A DNA stretch of 64,000 bases from Serilophus lunatus (taxonomy: Eukaryota > Chordata > Aves > Passeriformes > Eurylaimidae), in contig VXBA01000662.1 of assembly GCA_013399895.1 (NCBI GenBank), positions 62,001-126,000 of the forward strand, given 5' to 3'. Position numbers and translations under genes: made by a program. The notes below the pieces were generated by a model. That model was given only the letters and a program-made list of their open reading frames with translations, did no database searches and was not told where the DNA came from. Below are positions 53,590 to 63,709 of the stretch, piece by piece. Positions within the stretch are counted from its first letter, which is position 1. The number at the start of each line of letters is the position of its first letter.

Positions 53590-53700
53590 GCGCCGGCCCC
53601 GTCGGTTGTCATCGGCTCGCTGCGCTGGAGCGGCGCTCCGCCAACCAGCGGCACCAGTCGCCTCTGCCGTGCAATTCTGGCGGCTCGTTTCTTGCCAAAG
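53590..53700 (-). promoter_or_regulatory. Probable BMP6 5' UTR and core promoter edge
   Basis: This GC-rich strip lies immediately 5' of the gap on the BMP6 strand. I see no TATA box, consistent with a CpG-island promoter. One minus-strand ATG at 53612-53610 opens toward the gap (Met-Thr-Thr-Asp) and could be an upstream ORF if the strip is transcribed; it does not resemble the BMP6 signal peptide. The transcription start site cannot be placed from sequence alone. Confidence 0.5.
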
Positions 53701-53920
53701 GAAGGATTTCAGCCACCCCTCTTGCTCTCAGCGGGTGTTGGTTATTTGTCCTGAAAATAGCTGGAATGCTACCTGTTCTAAATCTGAAGAAGCCGTACTG
53801 TTCTTTGTAACAGCATGTTACAGCATCCTACACAGCTTTTTCTGGGGTATCCTGCAGAACTGAGCACGGTGTATTGGTAAATAGGTAGTTAAAGGTGCGC
53901 CGCGCCAGCCCTGATCGATG

Positions 53921-53940
53921 AGTACCTGTCTGCAGGTACT
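53921..53940. promoter_or_regulatory. Perfect inverted repeat with paired TACCTG/CAGGTA boxes
   Basis: Two 8-base arms, AGTACCTG and CAGGTACT, are separated by TCTG. Each arm contains the CAGGTA/TACCTG E2-box core recognised by ZEB and Snail-type zinc-finger repressors. It lies about 330 bases upstream of the gap edge on the BMP6 5' side. The palindrome is seen directly; binding is inference. Confidence 0.4.
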
Positions 53941-54023
53941 GCGGGGCAGATTGTACTCCCAGAAAAAAAAAGTTCCCTTTCCTAGAATAAGGTTACAGGT
54001 CTGATTTCATCACTACCACGAAA

Positions 54024-54049
54024 GGGGGAGGTGGGGGGGAGGGAAGGGG
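54024..54049 (+). other. G-quadruplex-forming candidate upstream of BMP6
   Basis: The plus strand has four runs of three or more G (54024-54028, 54033-54039, 54041-54043, 54046-54049) separated by loops of one to four bases, which fits the G3+N1-7 rule. It lies about 430 bases upstream of the gap. Confidence 0.55.
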
Positions 54050-54141
54050 AAACAAACCCACCATCCAACACTATAATAAGAGCAGTTTGGTCGAGCGAGA
54101 AGCGGCTCTTCCATATCCCGATCTCAAACTACATGGATCTT

Positions 54142-54236
54142 GCTCAGATTGGATGAGTAAATCCAGGCTGGTCTCGCTGAAATCAGTGCAATTGCTCTAG
54201 GTTTGAACTGAGATAATTTCATAGGAGTTGGCCCTG
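54142..54236. repeat. Relic of an ancient amniote interspersed repeat (MITE-like)
   Basis: The stretch around GCTGAAATCAGTGCAATTGC, GGTTTGAACTGAGATAA and GTTGGCCCTGA resembles the diverged short repeats common in reptile and bird genomes, which carry motifs such as a CACTGAAGTCAATGG-like core and end in GGCCCTGA. Identification is from general pattern only and no family name is assigned. Confidence 0.35.
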
Positions 54237-55580
54237 AGAATAATATCTGGATCATTTGAAGTCACTGGCAAAATTTCCATTAACTTTATTAGAATCAGAA
54301 TCTGGCAATAAGCTCGTATTCAGCTTCCCAGAGACACAGCTGAGAATATTCAAGACGGAATATTTTACTTTCAGAAGTAGAGGTTACACCAAGCCTTCAG
54401 TTCTGTAAAAGCAAGGTTACAGATGTGTGTTTTAACTGCATTAGTCAAGGAACACCATAATACTGGGTATTTTAAAGCTTGTTTTGTAAGGAAAAAAGAA
54501 ATCTTCAAGGGGATGAGGTGAGAGGAAAGAGTATGGAAGTTACTTTTGCAACTTTTTTTATTAGTTTATGAACACACTCAGAATTTGAAAGTTGAGATGC
54601 ATGTGATAGCATAGACCCAACATGCTCCTTTTGCTACAATGGATCCCATTACCTCATGAAAGAGGTTTGTCACTCGCCAAGGACTAGAGAAGGCTATGTT
54701 CACGGAAACCTTTGTACTCCTGATTAATTTATCCACTTTTCTCAGCACTGAGCAATGGGGTTGTTTTTATTAAATGGGGAAACGAGGGCTCAGTCCTGGA
54801 AAGAAGGTGAGAACACACCTTTTCTGCAAGCCAGTGGGGGATCCTTCTGGGAAAACCCGCACTCCCAGGAGGAGAGCCCAGTGCTTAAACTGTTCCCTTG
54901 GTGGGCTGAGAGGGATGATGGATAGTTTGTAGGCCCTTAGGAGGGGCATTAGGAGGGTGGAGGAAGCACAGGAGACCTGGCAGCCAGGAACACTTCCCAG
55001 CCAGGTACTTACCCTGCAGGTGGTGAGGGAGGAGGGCAGCCACTTCCCACAGCCGTTCACTTTGCAGTCCCTGAGCCTGTTAGGCTGTAGTTTACGCTGC
55101 TGTCTCCAGAAGAGCTTTGTAGCCTTCGCTTCCTGTTTTGACAACGAGAGAGGGAAGTGCCCCCTTATACAGTTATCGCTGAGGGTTGAATCCTTCCATT
55201 CGAAGTGTCCCCTGCTCCTCTTGAAGTCCGGAAGAGATGTTGCACATTTAGTAACAGTGTTAAGCTCCAGGGCAGGTCTTAGTTGTTTCTGTTTGTCTGA
55301 TGCTCAAATGTGTAACACCTTTACATTTTTAATCTGATATAAAAATATTTGATATATTGCCATTTTGCGTAAGGGTTACTGCAATAAACAGCAGCTGTGA
55401 TAACAGTTGGCAGCATTCAGCCACCTGATTTAGATGCTGTCTGCTCACAGGGACACACAGCAAAACTTCCAGTACTTCCATGTTAAGTTACCTTATTCTT
55501 GAGGTAACTTCCTTTGTGTACCCTAGGAAGCTAATACCCTCCTTTTGAAGTAATTGCATCTTTTGTTAAGTTTAATTTAA

Positions 55581-55664
55581 GGGGTTGGGGGGGTGTGTGG
55601 GGGGTGGAGTTGTTTTTTGTTTTTTCTGGGTTTTTTGGTTTTTTTTTGGTTTTGGGGTTTTTTT
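55581..55664 (+). repeat. G-rich then T/G-rich low-complexity tract
   Basis: The first 27 bases are runs of 4, 7 and 6 G split by TT and TGTGT, a G-quadruplex candidate if the 7-G run is counted as two. A T-rich segment with TTTTTTGGTTTTTTTTTGG-type units follows and ends in TTTTTTTAGCAG. The T tract plus AG also looks like a polypyrimidine tract and splice acceptor on the plus strand. Confidence 0.8.
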
Positions 55665-56001
55665 AGCAGTGCTTTTCAGAGTTATACCCTACACATGCCT
55701 GGATTTACTCCTGCCTGTAGGTATGAATGCTTTACTGTGGGATTCCACGAATGCTATCAAAGCTATGAAAGTTATCACATCAACTCAGCAACTTGCTGAC
55801 GATGAAAAGGAACTAAATCTTCTACAGAGGTCTCCTGAAGTGGCAGATTTTGGATATTCCTGCCATCTGAAAGGACAAGTTTCTCCGAGGGATTTTAAGA
55901 CTTCGGATGAGAGCTGCACACCTAATTCTCTGGAGGAATGCAAAAAGAAGAGTGTGTATTTGACAGCTGCTGCAGGCAGTCATACAAGTTTTAAGAATTA
56001 G
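55665..56001 (+). other. Unrecognised open frame, possible terminal exon or retrocopy
   Basis: An open frame runs through the T-rich tract and closes with TAG at 56001, giving about 110 residues after the possible acceptor. The first internal methionine is in the block VGMNALLWDS, at about 55723. The product is mixed hydrophilic with charged stretches (DDEKEL, EECKKK) and no domain, signal peptide or motif I recognise. An AATAAA follows at 56262 and an A/C-rich tail starts about 20 bases after it. A 3'-terminal exon of an unannotated plus-strand transcript, a decayed retrocopy or a chance open frame all fit. I would not call it a gene without expression or conservation evidence. Confidence 0.25.
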
Positions 56002-56261
56002 TTAAACGTATATTGATTGTATCGCTACTGGCAGAATTTTTTGCTTGACAAGAAGCCTTCGTAGCACATCTGCAATCCCAAACTCAGTGGTAACATGTAA
56101 TTTCACTCAAACTTTCAGTGTTGTATCTTCAAAAATGCTGCGAATCCAGGCTTCTGGATATCGCTGAGGTCACCGATTTTCCCTGCTCATGACGGACATC
56201 TGGTGGCAAAGTGGAGAAACTCGGGTCTGTTCCTAGAAGTTGTCCTCATTGGCAAGTTAGC

Positions 56262-56267
56262 AATAAA
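56262..56267 (+). terminator. Candidate polyadenylation signal AATAAA
   Basis: An AATAAA hexamer lies about 260 bases after the stop codon at 56001 and about 20 bases before an A-rich tract. The spacing fits a cleavage site at about 56288. Such hexamers are frequent in AT-rich DNA, so its meaning depends on whether the open frame before it is transcribed. Confidence 0.3.
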
Positions 56268-56287
56268 ATATTTTTTCTTTTTCTCTC

Positions 56288-56350
56288 TCAAAAAAACCCA
56301 ACCAACCAACCAAAAAACACCAACCCACCCCAAAACAAAAAATAAAAAGG
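56288..56350. repeat. A/C-rich low-complexity tract
   Basis: It is made of A runs with CCAACCAACCAACC and CCACCCCAAAAC units. It is roughly the complement of the T/G tract at 55620-55664, so the two could pair across the intervening 600 bases. Confidence 0.8.
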
Positions 56351-59020
56351 CCAAAACCTAAATAACGCAAGCAGGTCACCTACCTCACACAGAACAACTT
56401 TAATTTTCTGACCTTAAGCCAGCCTTGAGGCTGTATTCAAAATCCCACACCTGCAAAGTGCTTCATCAAGAACGTCTTGTACACATGACCATTAACAGAG
56501 CCTGTAACTCACAGGACACCCATTCTAAGTGTGTCGTGATGCCAGCAAGGATAAACTGCAGCAGTTAATTTTTTCTGGCAGTGATAGTGATTGGATTGTA
56601 TGCAATTAAAAGCTGAGCTACCTGTTTCCAGTCAAAAAGGATTCACTGGGGTTTTTGTTATCTGCATTATCAAACCATTCCTGTCTCTTATTTAAGCAAA
56701 TTAGGTTTCTTGGTTGTTTTATGCAGAAGTTTTGAGGAGCAGTTTCAGGCACATGAAGCACTGAAATGACAGAGAGGTAATCAGCTTCAGTTAATCAACT
56801 TCAGTTAGAAGCTTTCAGAATGGAAAGGACTAAATAATAAAACAAAACAAACAAATGAACAAAAGGTAGAGTTTTCATCACTATGCCTTAAAATACATCA
56901 TCTCATTTGTACTCATGTGGAGGTTTACGCAAAATCTTCATCATTCCTCTTAGGTGTACAGCTTCCCAGATACCAGGATTACAGGATTCTAGAGAATGAT
57001 AAACCTTGAATTTAATTTTTTTCAGGACTAACAATATGCTGATGAATAAAGTGTAGAACTTACTATTCTAGTGATCCCTTCTCCATCTCCTGAAAACGGA
57101 AAAGACACAACTTGGCATTCACATCCTCCCATCAGATGAACCACTGGCTGCCAAAGTGCCTGCAACAAACTCAGGCTCCTGTGCTTATGGGGTCAGCAAG
57201 GACACTGCAGTAAGGGCAGCTTTAGTCCTCACACTCATTTTGCCAAACAAAGCAGGTATTTTTTTAAAGCAATGTGGAAGAGATGTAAGTAATGACATTT
57301 GTTTTCTAAAAAAACCCAAAACCTATGCTGTACAATAATGACATAGCTGCAATGAACTATTTGCAGTGCTGCACTTGGAGAGGCCAAAAATGCAAACATG
57401 CCTCCTAATTTTAGTGTACTGGTTTCCAAGGTTTGCTTGTGCAATGAGAAAGAGTGGTTTAGTATAATCTTAGTTCAAAGATCGAAGCAGGCTAAAAACA
57501 GCATTTGCTATGAAAGCTCAAATTTTTCCTTTTGCTTGCTGAACGAACTTTCTCCACTGCAAGTAGAGGCAGTTGAAAAATAGTAACATCATCTTATTTG
57601 CACACAGCAAACCACTACTTTCTTTACTCAGAAATCTGATCTAAAAATATGCAATGATGATTTTCCAGATCAGAACACTTCAAAAAATGGTTATAACTAT
57701 TAATTCAGTAACATGACTGGACTGCTATGCTTTCAAAAGCAAACAGTTAAAAGTGAAATAAGTCCTAGTATGCAGTTCACAAACAATTCCAACTCTGTTC
57801 CAACCCCGGTCCCCATCTCCACCCTTTCAAGAATGTACTTATTTGTGAACAATTATAGCTTAAAGTTTGTTTGAAGTCAACAATATCCAGTATTAAGGTA
57901 AACTGACCTGGAATGGCAGCAATTAAATAAATATTAATACATTGTGTAATTGATGTAATCTATCTGAGTATTTTCATGGTATTTGATTTTGATTTTCATT
58001 TTATTTTTTGTTCGTAAACCTTTTTCTATTTTAAAATGAGGAAAGTAAATCATCGACTATAGGAGAGAAACAGCAAAATCTGCTCTGTGCAGGCTGCAAA
58101 TTAGATTTGGTAAACTAGAAATGTGGTTACTTTTTATATGTAGAATTGAGATAGACATAAGTGAAAGGTCAGTAAATGTAGACATGCATTAGTCAGCATA
58201 AGGTAAGAGTCTACCTTTCACCTGTGTGAATGCTGCAAAAAGAGATGACAAGAGGAGGAGAGGTCATCACTCCATCCTCTGCTGGTGTCAGCTGGAGAGC
58301 CATCAGCCACTGTCCCTCCATGTGCATTGTCTGGCATAATGAGTAGGAAAAATGAGCACTGACTGTAGAAGCTCATAACATGAGGATGAACTCTGATTCT
58401 AGCAGGTAGCACTCTGCAACACACTGGATTAATCAGTTACACTAAATTAGTGCATGATCTGTATCTCAAGGTGATAAGGATGGTGTTCAGGTGTACTTCC
58501 CACACAAAAGAAAGAAAAAGAAAAAATAATAGAAAAGAAAGAAGAAAAGAACAAAAAAAAAAAAGAAAACAAGACCAGTGATAACAATTAAGGAAAGAAC
58601 AGCTGTTAAGATTGCTCAAAATATTGCAGAATGGAACTGGAAAATATCCTGGAGAGGAAAATAAAAAGGTTCTGAAATCTTATTTAAAGTAACTCTGATG
58701 AGGTCTGCTCTGCCCAGCATGCATAATACATCTTTTCAACAACACTTTTCAATAAAATTGGGATAGAACCAAATAGCATAAGGCCACAGCAGGGACTGCC
58801 AGATTATTAAATCTTGAAAATACAAATGCAGTTCCCAGCAGATTCCTATTGTAGAGGCCACTGTACTCAAACTGCCTTTCCCATACCTATTTGCACACAG
58901 AGGCAAGATTTCGAAGATAAGGGGTCCTAAACCCTTCAAAAATAAATGTTGAAGACTGTTCTCTGCTGCATTAGGCTCAGTTGTTGTTTTGTATCAGAAA
59001 GCCAAACAGCCTTGTGTGCA
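56351..59020. other. Upstream intergenic DNA, nothing recognised
   Basis: This is AT-rich unique sequence with short open frames only. A purine-rich A/G tract at 58500-58570 is the only low-complexity feature of note. No exon of a neighbouring gene was recognised on either strand. Confidence 0.6.
58500..58572 (+). repeat. Purine (A/G) low-complexity tract
   Basis: The plus strand is almost entirely A and G, with AAAGAAAG units and an A12-type run interrupted only by isolated C or T. It is simple sequence. Confidence 0.8.
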
Positions 59021-59943
59021 GAGAATCACAGAATTAACTAGGTTGGAAAAGACCTTTGAGATCAAGTCCAACCTTTTACCTAACACCACCTCAGCAAATA
59101 AACCATGGCACTGAGTGCCACATCTAGTCTCTTTTTAAACATGGTGCCTCCACCACCTCCCTGGGAAGCCCATTCCAATGGCAAATGTTCTTTCTGTGAA
59201 AATTTTTTTCCTAACATCCAGCCTATACTTCCCCTGGTGCAGCTGAAGACTGTGTCCTCTCGTTCTGTCACTGGGAGCCTGGGAGAAGAGACTGACCTCC
59301 GCCTGGCTACAAATGCCTTTCAGGTAGTTATAGACAGCCATAAGGCCTCCTCTTCTTCAGGCTAAACAACCCCAGCTCTGTCAGCCGCTCCTCATAGGGC
59401 TTGTGTTCTAAACCCCTCACCAGCCTCGTTGCCCTTCTCTGGACACATTTGAGCATCTCAACATCTTTCTTAAACTGAGGCGCCCAGAACTGGACACAGT
59501 ACTCAAGGTGTGGCCTCATCAGTGCCAAGTAGAGGGGAGGAATCACTTCCCTGGTCCTGATGGCCACATTATTCCTGATCAGGCCAGGATGCTATTGGCC
59601 TTCTTGGCCACCTGGGCACACTGCTGGCTCATGTTCATCCTGCTGTCAATCAGTACCCCCAGGTCCCTTTCTGCCTGGCTGCTCTCCAGCCACTCTGCCC
59701 CCAGCCTGTAATGCTGCAGGGGGTTGTTGTAGAATCCAGCACTTAGGCTTGTTAAATCTCATGCCACTGGATTCTTCCCATCTATCCAGCCTGTCCAGGT
59801 CCCTCTGCAGAGCCCTCCTGCCCTCTAAGAGATCAACACTTAATCTCAACTTGGTGTCATCTGCAAACTTATGAATGGTGGACTCAATCCCCTCACCTAG
59901 ATCATTAATAAAGATATTAAACAGGATTGGGGCCACCCCGAGC
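59021..59943 (-). mobile_element. CR1 LINE, 5'-truncated copy (RT C-terminus to 3' end)
   Basis: This is a chicken-repeat-1 non-LTR retrotransposon. On the minus strand the reading starts in the reverse-transcriptase domain (LFNIFINDL), continues through the catalytic FADD at 59867-59856 and DRLDRW, and after a frame disruption resumes with REVIPPLYLALMRPHLEYCV, the ATRLVRGLEH region and ELGLFSL. The 3' end carries the CR1 octamer ATTCTGTG at 59034-59027. Homology fades at about 59943, so the 5' half of ORF2 and all of ORF1 are missing, the usual result of truncated reverse transcription. The frame breaks mean it cannot encode an active enzyme. It lies on the BMP6 strand about 6 kb upstream of exon 1. 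Confidence 0.9.
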
Positions 59944-62900
59944 CCAGCAGACATCTCCTTCCTGGCTTGGGCAGCTGCAGGAAGTGTGGCAGGCAGCTTG
60001 GTGTCTTCTCCCATCCTCAGCCAACTCCGAGGCTTCCCCATTGCCACCATTACCCCTTCTTGCAGCAGAGCTCTGACCAAGGGATTTTCTGCTTTGTGGC
60101 CTCCTAGGGCTCTGGAGAATAAAATGTATTTCCTACAGTTCTTTGCCAGTTATGAACGTTCAGTAGACACCACTCGCTTTCATTCACTTTTTGCTTTAAA
60201 AGGCACCTCATACAGTGCCAAACCAAACATGGTATTTTAGGAAAGAGCAGGGTCCCAGAAGACACTGTACAGGGCAGCAAGTCTACAAAGGCATTTTTAG
60301 ACATCAAGAACTGTAGTGGCTCAAAAAAACTTTTAAAACCCTGTTGTCTTATAGCTGAGCCTTTTCTTTCATACTTTTTTTTTTTTTCAAACACTCCCTC
60401 ATCCCCAAAGAGAATATTTTTCAATACCTGTACTTACTGTGTCAGCTAATAGCCTTATCGATCAGTTCCTTAAGGGAATTAATTCAGCTAGGATGAAAGA
60501 GGACATGAGCTGTTACCAAACACCATTTAACATTTAGATTTAAGATGTGCACATTGCAATAATCACTTTGTTAACAAGTCAAGAGAAGAGCTGAGGTAAG
60601 CGGCAGCTGTATATCTATTTTAGCTGAAGAGATGCAGCTGCTGCTGTTCACTAAACAAGCTTCCATGCCAGCTCAAGATGAGGTAACTCAGAAAAGAAAG
60701 TAATCTTTTCTTTCTACAGGAAATTTTTAGAGGCTGATAGAAGAGATTTTATACATTTGCCTTCTGGAGGTAGATAGAAACCACAGAGAAAAAAAAAAAG
60801 GTATTTCTTTAAAGGCTATTAGGATAAAGCCTTTAGAAAAAAAATGCAAATGAAAAAAACTCAAACATCTTTTTCTGTGTTTTTAGTGTTCTCTAAATTA
60901 ATAAAATTTCCTCCTTGGTGAAGTAAAAGTGATAAGCAGCTAGTAATTGCATTGCTTGTGGGAGGCTTCGAGTTTCCAGAGCAACAGCACGCCTGTAATG
61001 CAAGGCTTGTCTTTGTTGCTCTGTTGGCCTAAAGAAGTGCTTAAATTTTCTGTCTTGACCAGCTTGCACACAAGCTCTGAAACCTCTATCCATCCTGCAG
61101 GGTGTCAGCAGCCCAGACCTTTCTGAGCCCCTAGGGGATGCAGCCTGAGGAGCCACGGCTGCTGCAGCTCAAGGTGTGAAAGCCCGTTGGGCCATGGCCA
61201 CTCACTGTCAATGGGCTGTAACACAGCAGGACTGCTCCCTTGAGCTAGCACATCCGCACAGGTCAGCATGGCTATGGGTGCAGGCTTGGCACTGAAAAGC
61301 AGGTAAAACCTTTTCTGGCCAGTTCCAGCCCCCACAAGACATTCAGAAGGGCCTTGGGCATCTCAGGGTCCCTGCGGGTCTTTGCTCCTATGTAAAAGGA
61401 TGACTTGCACGGGGTGGAAAGAGTAACCCCTAATGTATTGTTACTGTTTTCATATTTAACAAGTACAGTACTATAATAAATAATGAAAACCAATAAATAA
61501 ATAATGTTAACTAGAAGATAGGATTAGCTTAAAACCAAGTACCTCTAGTGTGCAGGAGTACCTTGCTTGCTCTGAGAAGGCAGCTCAGCACAGAGGAATT
61601 TTGGAGAGAGGAGAGAGCTGCTGGGACACCTCCAGTGCCATATCCTCTGTTTTGCACATGCAGATGGTCGTGTTCAGAACAAGGTCTACACCTTACTGAC
61701 CATTTTATGTCAGACTAAACCACAGCCAACTTCAAATTGCTTATTCTACTCTGTGCCAGGGAAGTCTTCTAGCCAAAAAACAGCAGTCTTAGAAAAAAAG
61801 AGTTAAAAATTAATTTCCAGGCATGTTTGAGATACTCGGTGTAACTTGGAATGCTTCAGGTCAGACACCAGAAGCTGCACAGTGGTACTGGCACGATGCC
61901 CTGCTCAGACTTTCTAGATGGAGCATTCTGGCCACCCTCTAGCTCACTGAGAAGAGATAGTATCCATCAGGACAATGCTATGCCTGAGGGACTCTCCCTG
62001 CTTTGAAATTAGATTTTGTCAGGAATGCTGTCTGGGACTGAGCCCTCACACAGGGGAGGCTTATGTCCACAACACTGCTCCCTTACTCCTCAGGACTGTT
62101 GCTGGTCTGCAGTAGGATCCATCCACCTCAGGAACCATTTGAGATGGCACTATCTGGCCCAGGCTGAAATAACACCCAAGACCACTGCATTCAGCCACCT
62201 GGAAAATCCTGCTCCAGGACCCAGCAACATAAGTGAGCACTGCCTTTATATATGGGAACAGGTGTGGTGTGAGTGCTGCCCAAGTCTGATGCAGGCTGGA
62301 AGCTTCTTGAGCATCCTTCCTGGGAGACTAAGGAAAGGCACTGCTCTTGGCCCTGGGCAAGCAGCCGTGATTTGTGCTTACGTGAATTAAAACCACAACT
62401 CATTTCAAAATGCTACCTGAGGTTTTGGGCAGTTTCTTCCAAACTGCTGAGCAGAGCTCCCAGTAGAGATAACATTCAACTTGGGAAGGAAATATTTCTA
62501 AGCTAACTTCTTGCTCAAAGTAATTCTATTCTCTTACGATGTCTTTATTTCAGTCTGCTTTGAAGAGATAGAGGAGTCAGATAATTAATTATAAAAGACA
62601 GTTTAAAAAAAAATAACCAGTCACTCCAGAGTCTTATAGCCCCAAGACAAAACTGATACACTAGCAACAGCATATGGGTCCTTGTTAGTGTGGAACCAAA
62701 TGCCTGCAGCTGATCTCCATTAGGGAAGTCACTGTTCACCTCACCCAAAACGATAGGGAAATCCATTTAATTTTCTTCAAACCATACAACAACACTTGGC
62801 AAGTTTTGTTTCCTCTCATTTAAAATAAAATAAAGCAGTAAAATATGATAACAGTCCATCAAGTGATGTTCCAGAAGACTGTTCATAACAGTTTGTGGAA

Positions 62901-63154
62901 ATAAAAGGAATGGGTACTTGAATGAGGTATTATGGTTAGCAGCCTGTGGGAAGATATATTTAGTTTAAATACTAATAATAGCCTAATGGCAGGAAGGCAA
63001 GATAATGGAATGTGACAGATGTTGGATGTTCTCTTTTTGCACTGTGCCAGATGTATATTTTAAATTACTCTTTGCATCATGAAAGGGCCAAGAAGCCTCA
63101 GTTTTGGATTCATGTCTACAAGGGTGGACTCTGCAAACAAGTATGCAATTGCTT
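59944..63154. other. Upstream intergenic DNA, no gene recognised
   Basis: Several open frames of 90-125 codons occur here, for example 62016-62390 plus and 60893-61156 minus. None shows a recognisable domain. I looked for exons of the expected BMP6 upstream neighbour (SNRNP48 in mammals) and did not see its zinc-finger or RS-rich sequence. There is a short A-rich run near 60790. Confidence 0.55.
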
Positions 63155-63709
63155 TGTTGTGGTTTAACCCCAGCCAGCAACCAAGCCTCACACATCCACT
63201 TGCTCACTCTCCCCTGGTAGGATGGGGAAGAGAATCAGAAGGGTAAAAGTGAGGAAACTTGAGATAAACACCATTTAATAAGCAAAACAAAACAAGGAAT
63301 TAATTTTCTACTTCTCATTTTCAGGCGAGTCTTTGGCCATCTCCTAAAAAGCAGGACTCCATCATGTGTAGCAGTTACTCAGGAAGACAAATACTATAAA
63401 TATATCCCATCCCTTTCCCTTCTTATTCTTTCCCCAGCTTTTATATGCTGAGCACAATCCCACGTGGTCTGGGACATCCCTTTGGTCAGTTGGGGTCTGT
63501 TGTCCCAGCTGTGTCCCCTCACAACTTCTTGTGCATCCCCATCCTACTTCTTGGCAGGGTGGGGCTGAGAAACAAAAAGGGTCTTGACTCAGCAATAATG
63601 AAAACGCCTCTGCATTATTAACACTGTTTCCAGCACAAATTCAAAACACAGCCCCAAACTAATTACTGTGAAAAAAACCCACAACTCTATCCCAGAAAAA
63701 AACAGGATA
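63155..63709 (-). mobile_element. Solo LTR of an avian endogenous retrovirus
   Basis: The plus strand begins TGTTGTGGTTTAACCCCAGC and runs through motifs of a widespread avian ERV LTR, including CCCTTTGGTCAGTTGGGGTC and CACAACTTCTTGTGCA-like blocks. Transcriptional signals are on the minus strand: a TATAAAA box at 63445-63439, then an ATTAAA polyadenylation signal at 63279-63274, so U3 lies at the high-coordinate end and U5 at the low end. No internal gag, pol or env sequence, primer-binding site or second LTR adjoins it in the window, so it is a solo LTR left by recombination. The termini are diverged and I see no clear target-site duplication. It points toward BMP6 from about 9.5 kb upstream. 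Confidence 0.85.

Larger units (their letters stand above)
52560..53700. promoter_or_regulatory. CpG island spanning BMP6 exon 1 and its 5' end
   Basis: Base composition changes abruptly from AT-rich intron to very GC-rich, CpG-dense sequence from about 52600 to the gap, and the visible edge at 53590-53680 is also CpG-rich. AT-rich DNA resumes after about 53700. This is typical of a CpG-island promoter of a developmental signalling gene. The island contains the N gap, so its real extent and CpG density cannot be measured here. Confidence 0.85.
53701..55579. other. Upstream flank of BMP6, no gene recognised
   Basis: This is mostly AT-rich unique DNA. It holds the paired E2-box palindrome, the 54.0 kb G-rich tract and the repeat relic, listed separately. 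Overlapping open frames of about 125 codons occur on both strands between 54770 and 55337. They have no recognisable domain, and the overlap on opposite strands argues that they are chance. Confidence 0.6.

Noticed and set aside
52755..53654. Long minus-strand open frame running through the N gap
   Set aside because: Its visible part (Ala/Arg-rich) is out of frame with the clear BMP6 sequence, and the Ns hide any stops. It is a shadow of BMP6.
54770..55337. Overlapping 124- and 126-codon open frames on opposite strands
   Set aside because: Neither shows a known domain; opposite-strand overlap in one segment suggests composition, not coding.
60893..61156. 87-codon minus-strand frame considered as an exon of the upstream neighbour gene
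   Set aside because: It does not resemble SNRNP48 or any other protein I know, and no splice context stands out.
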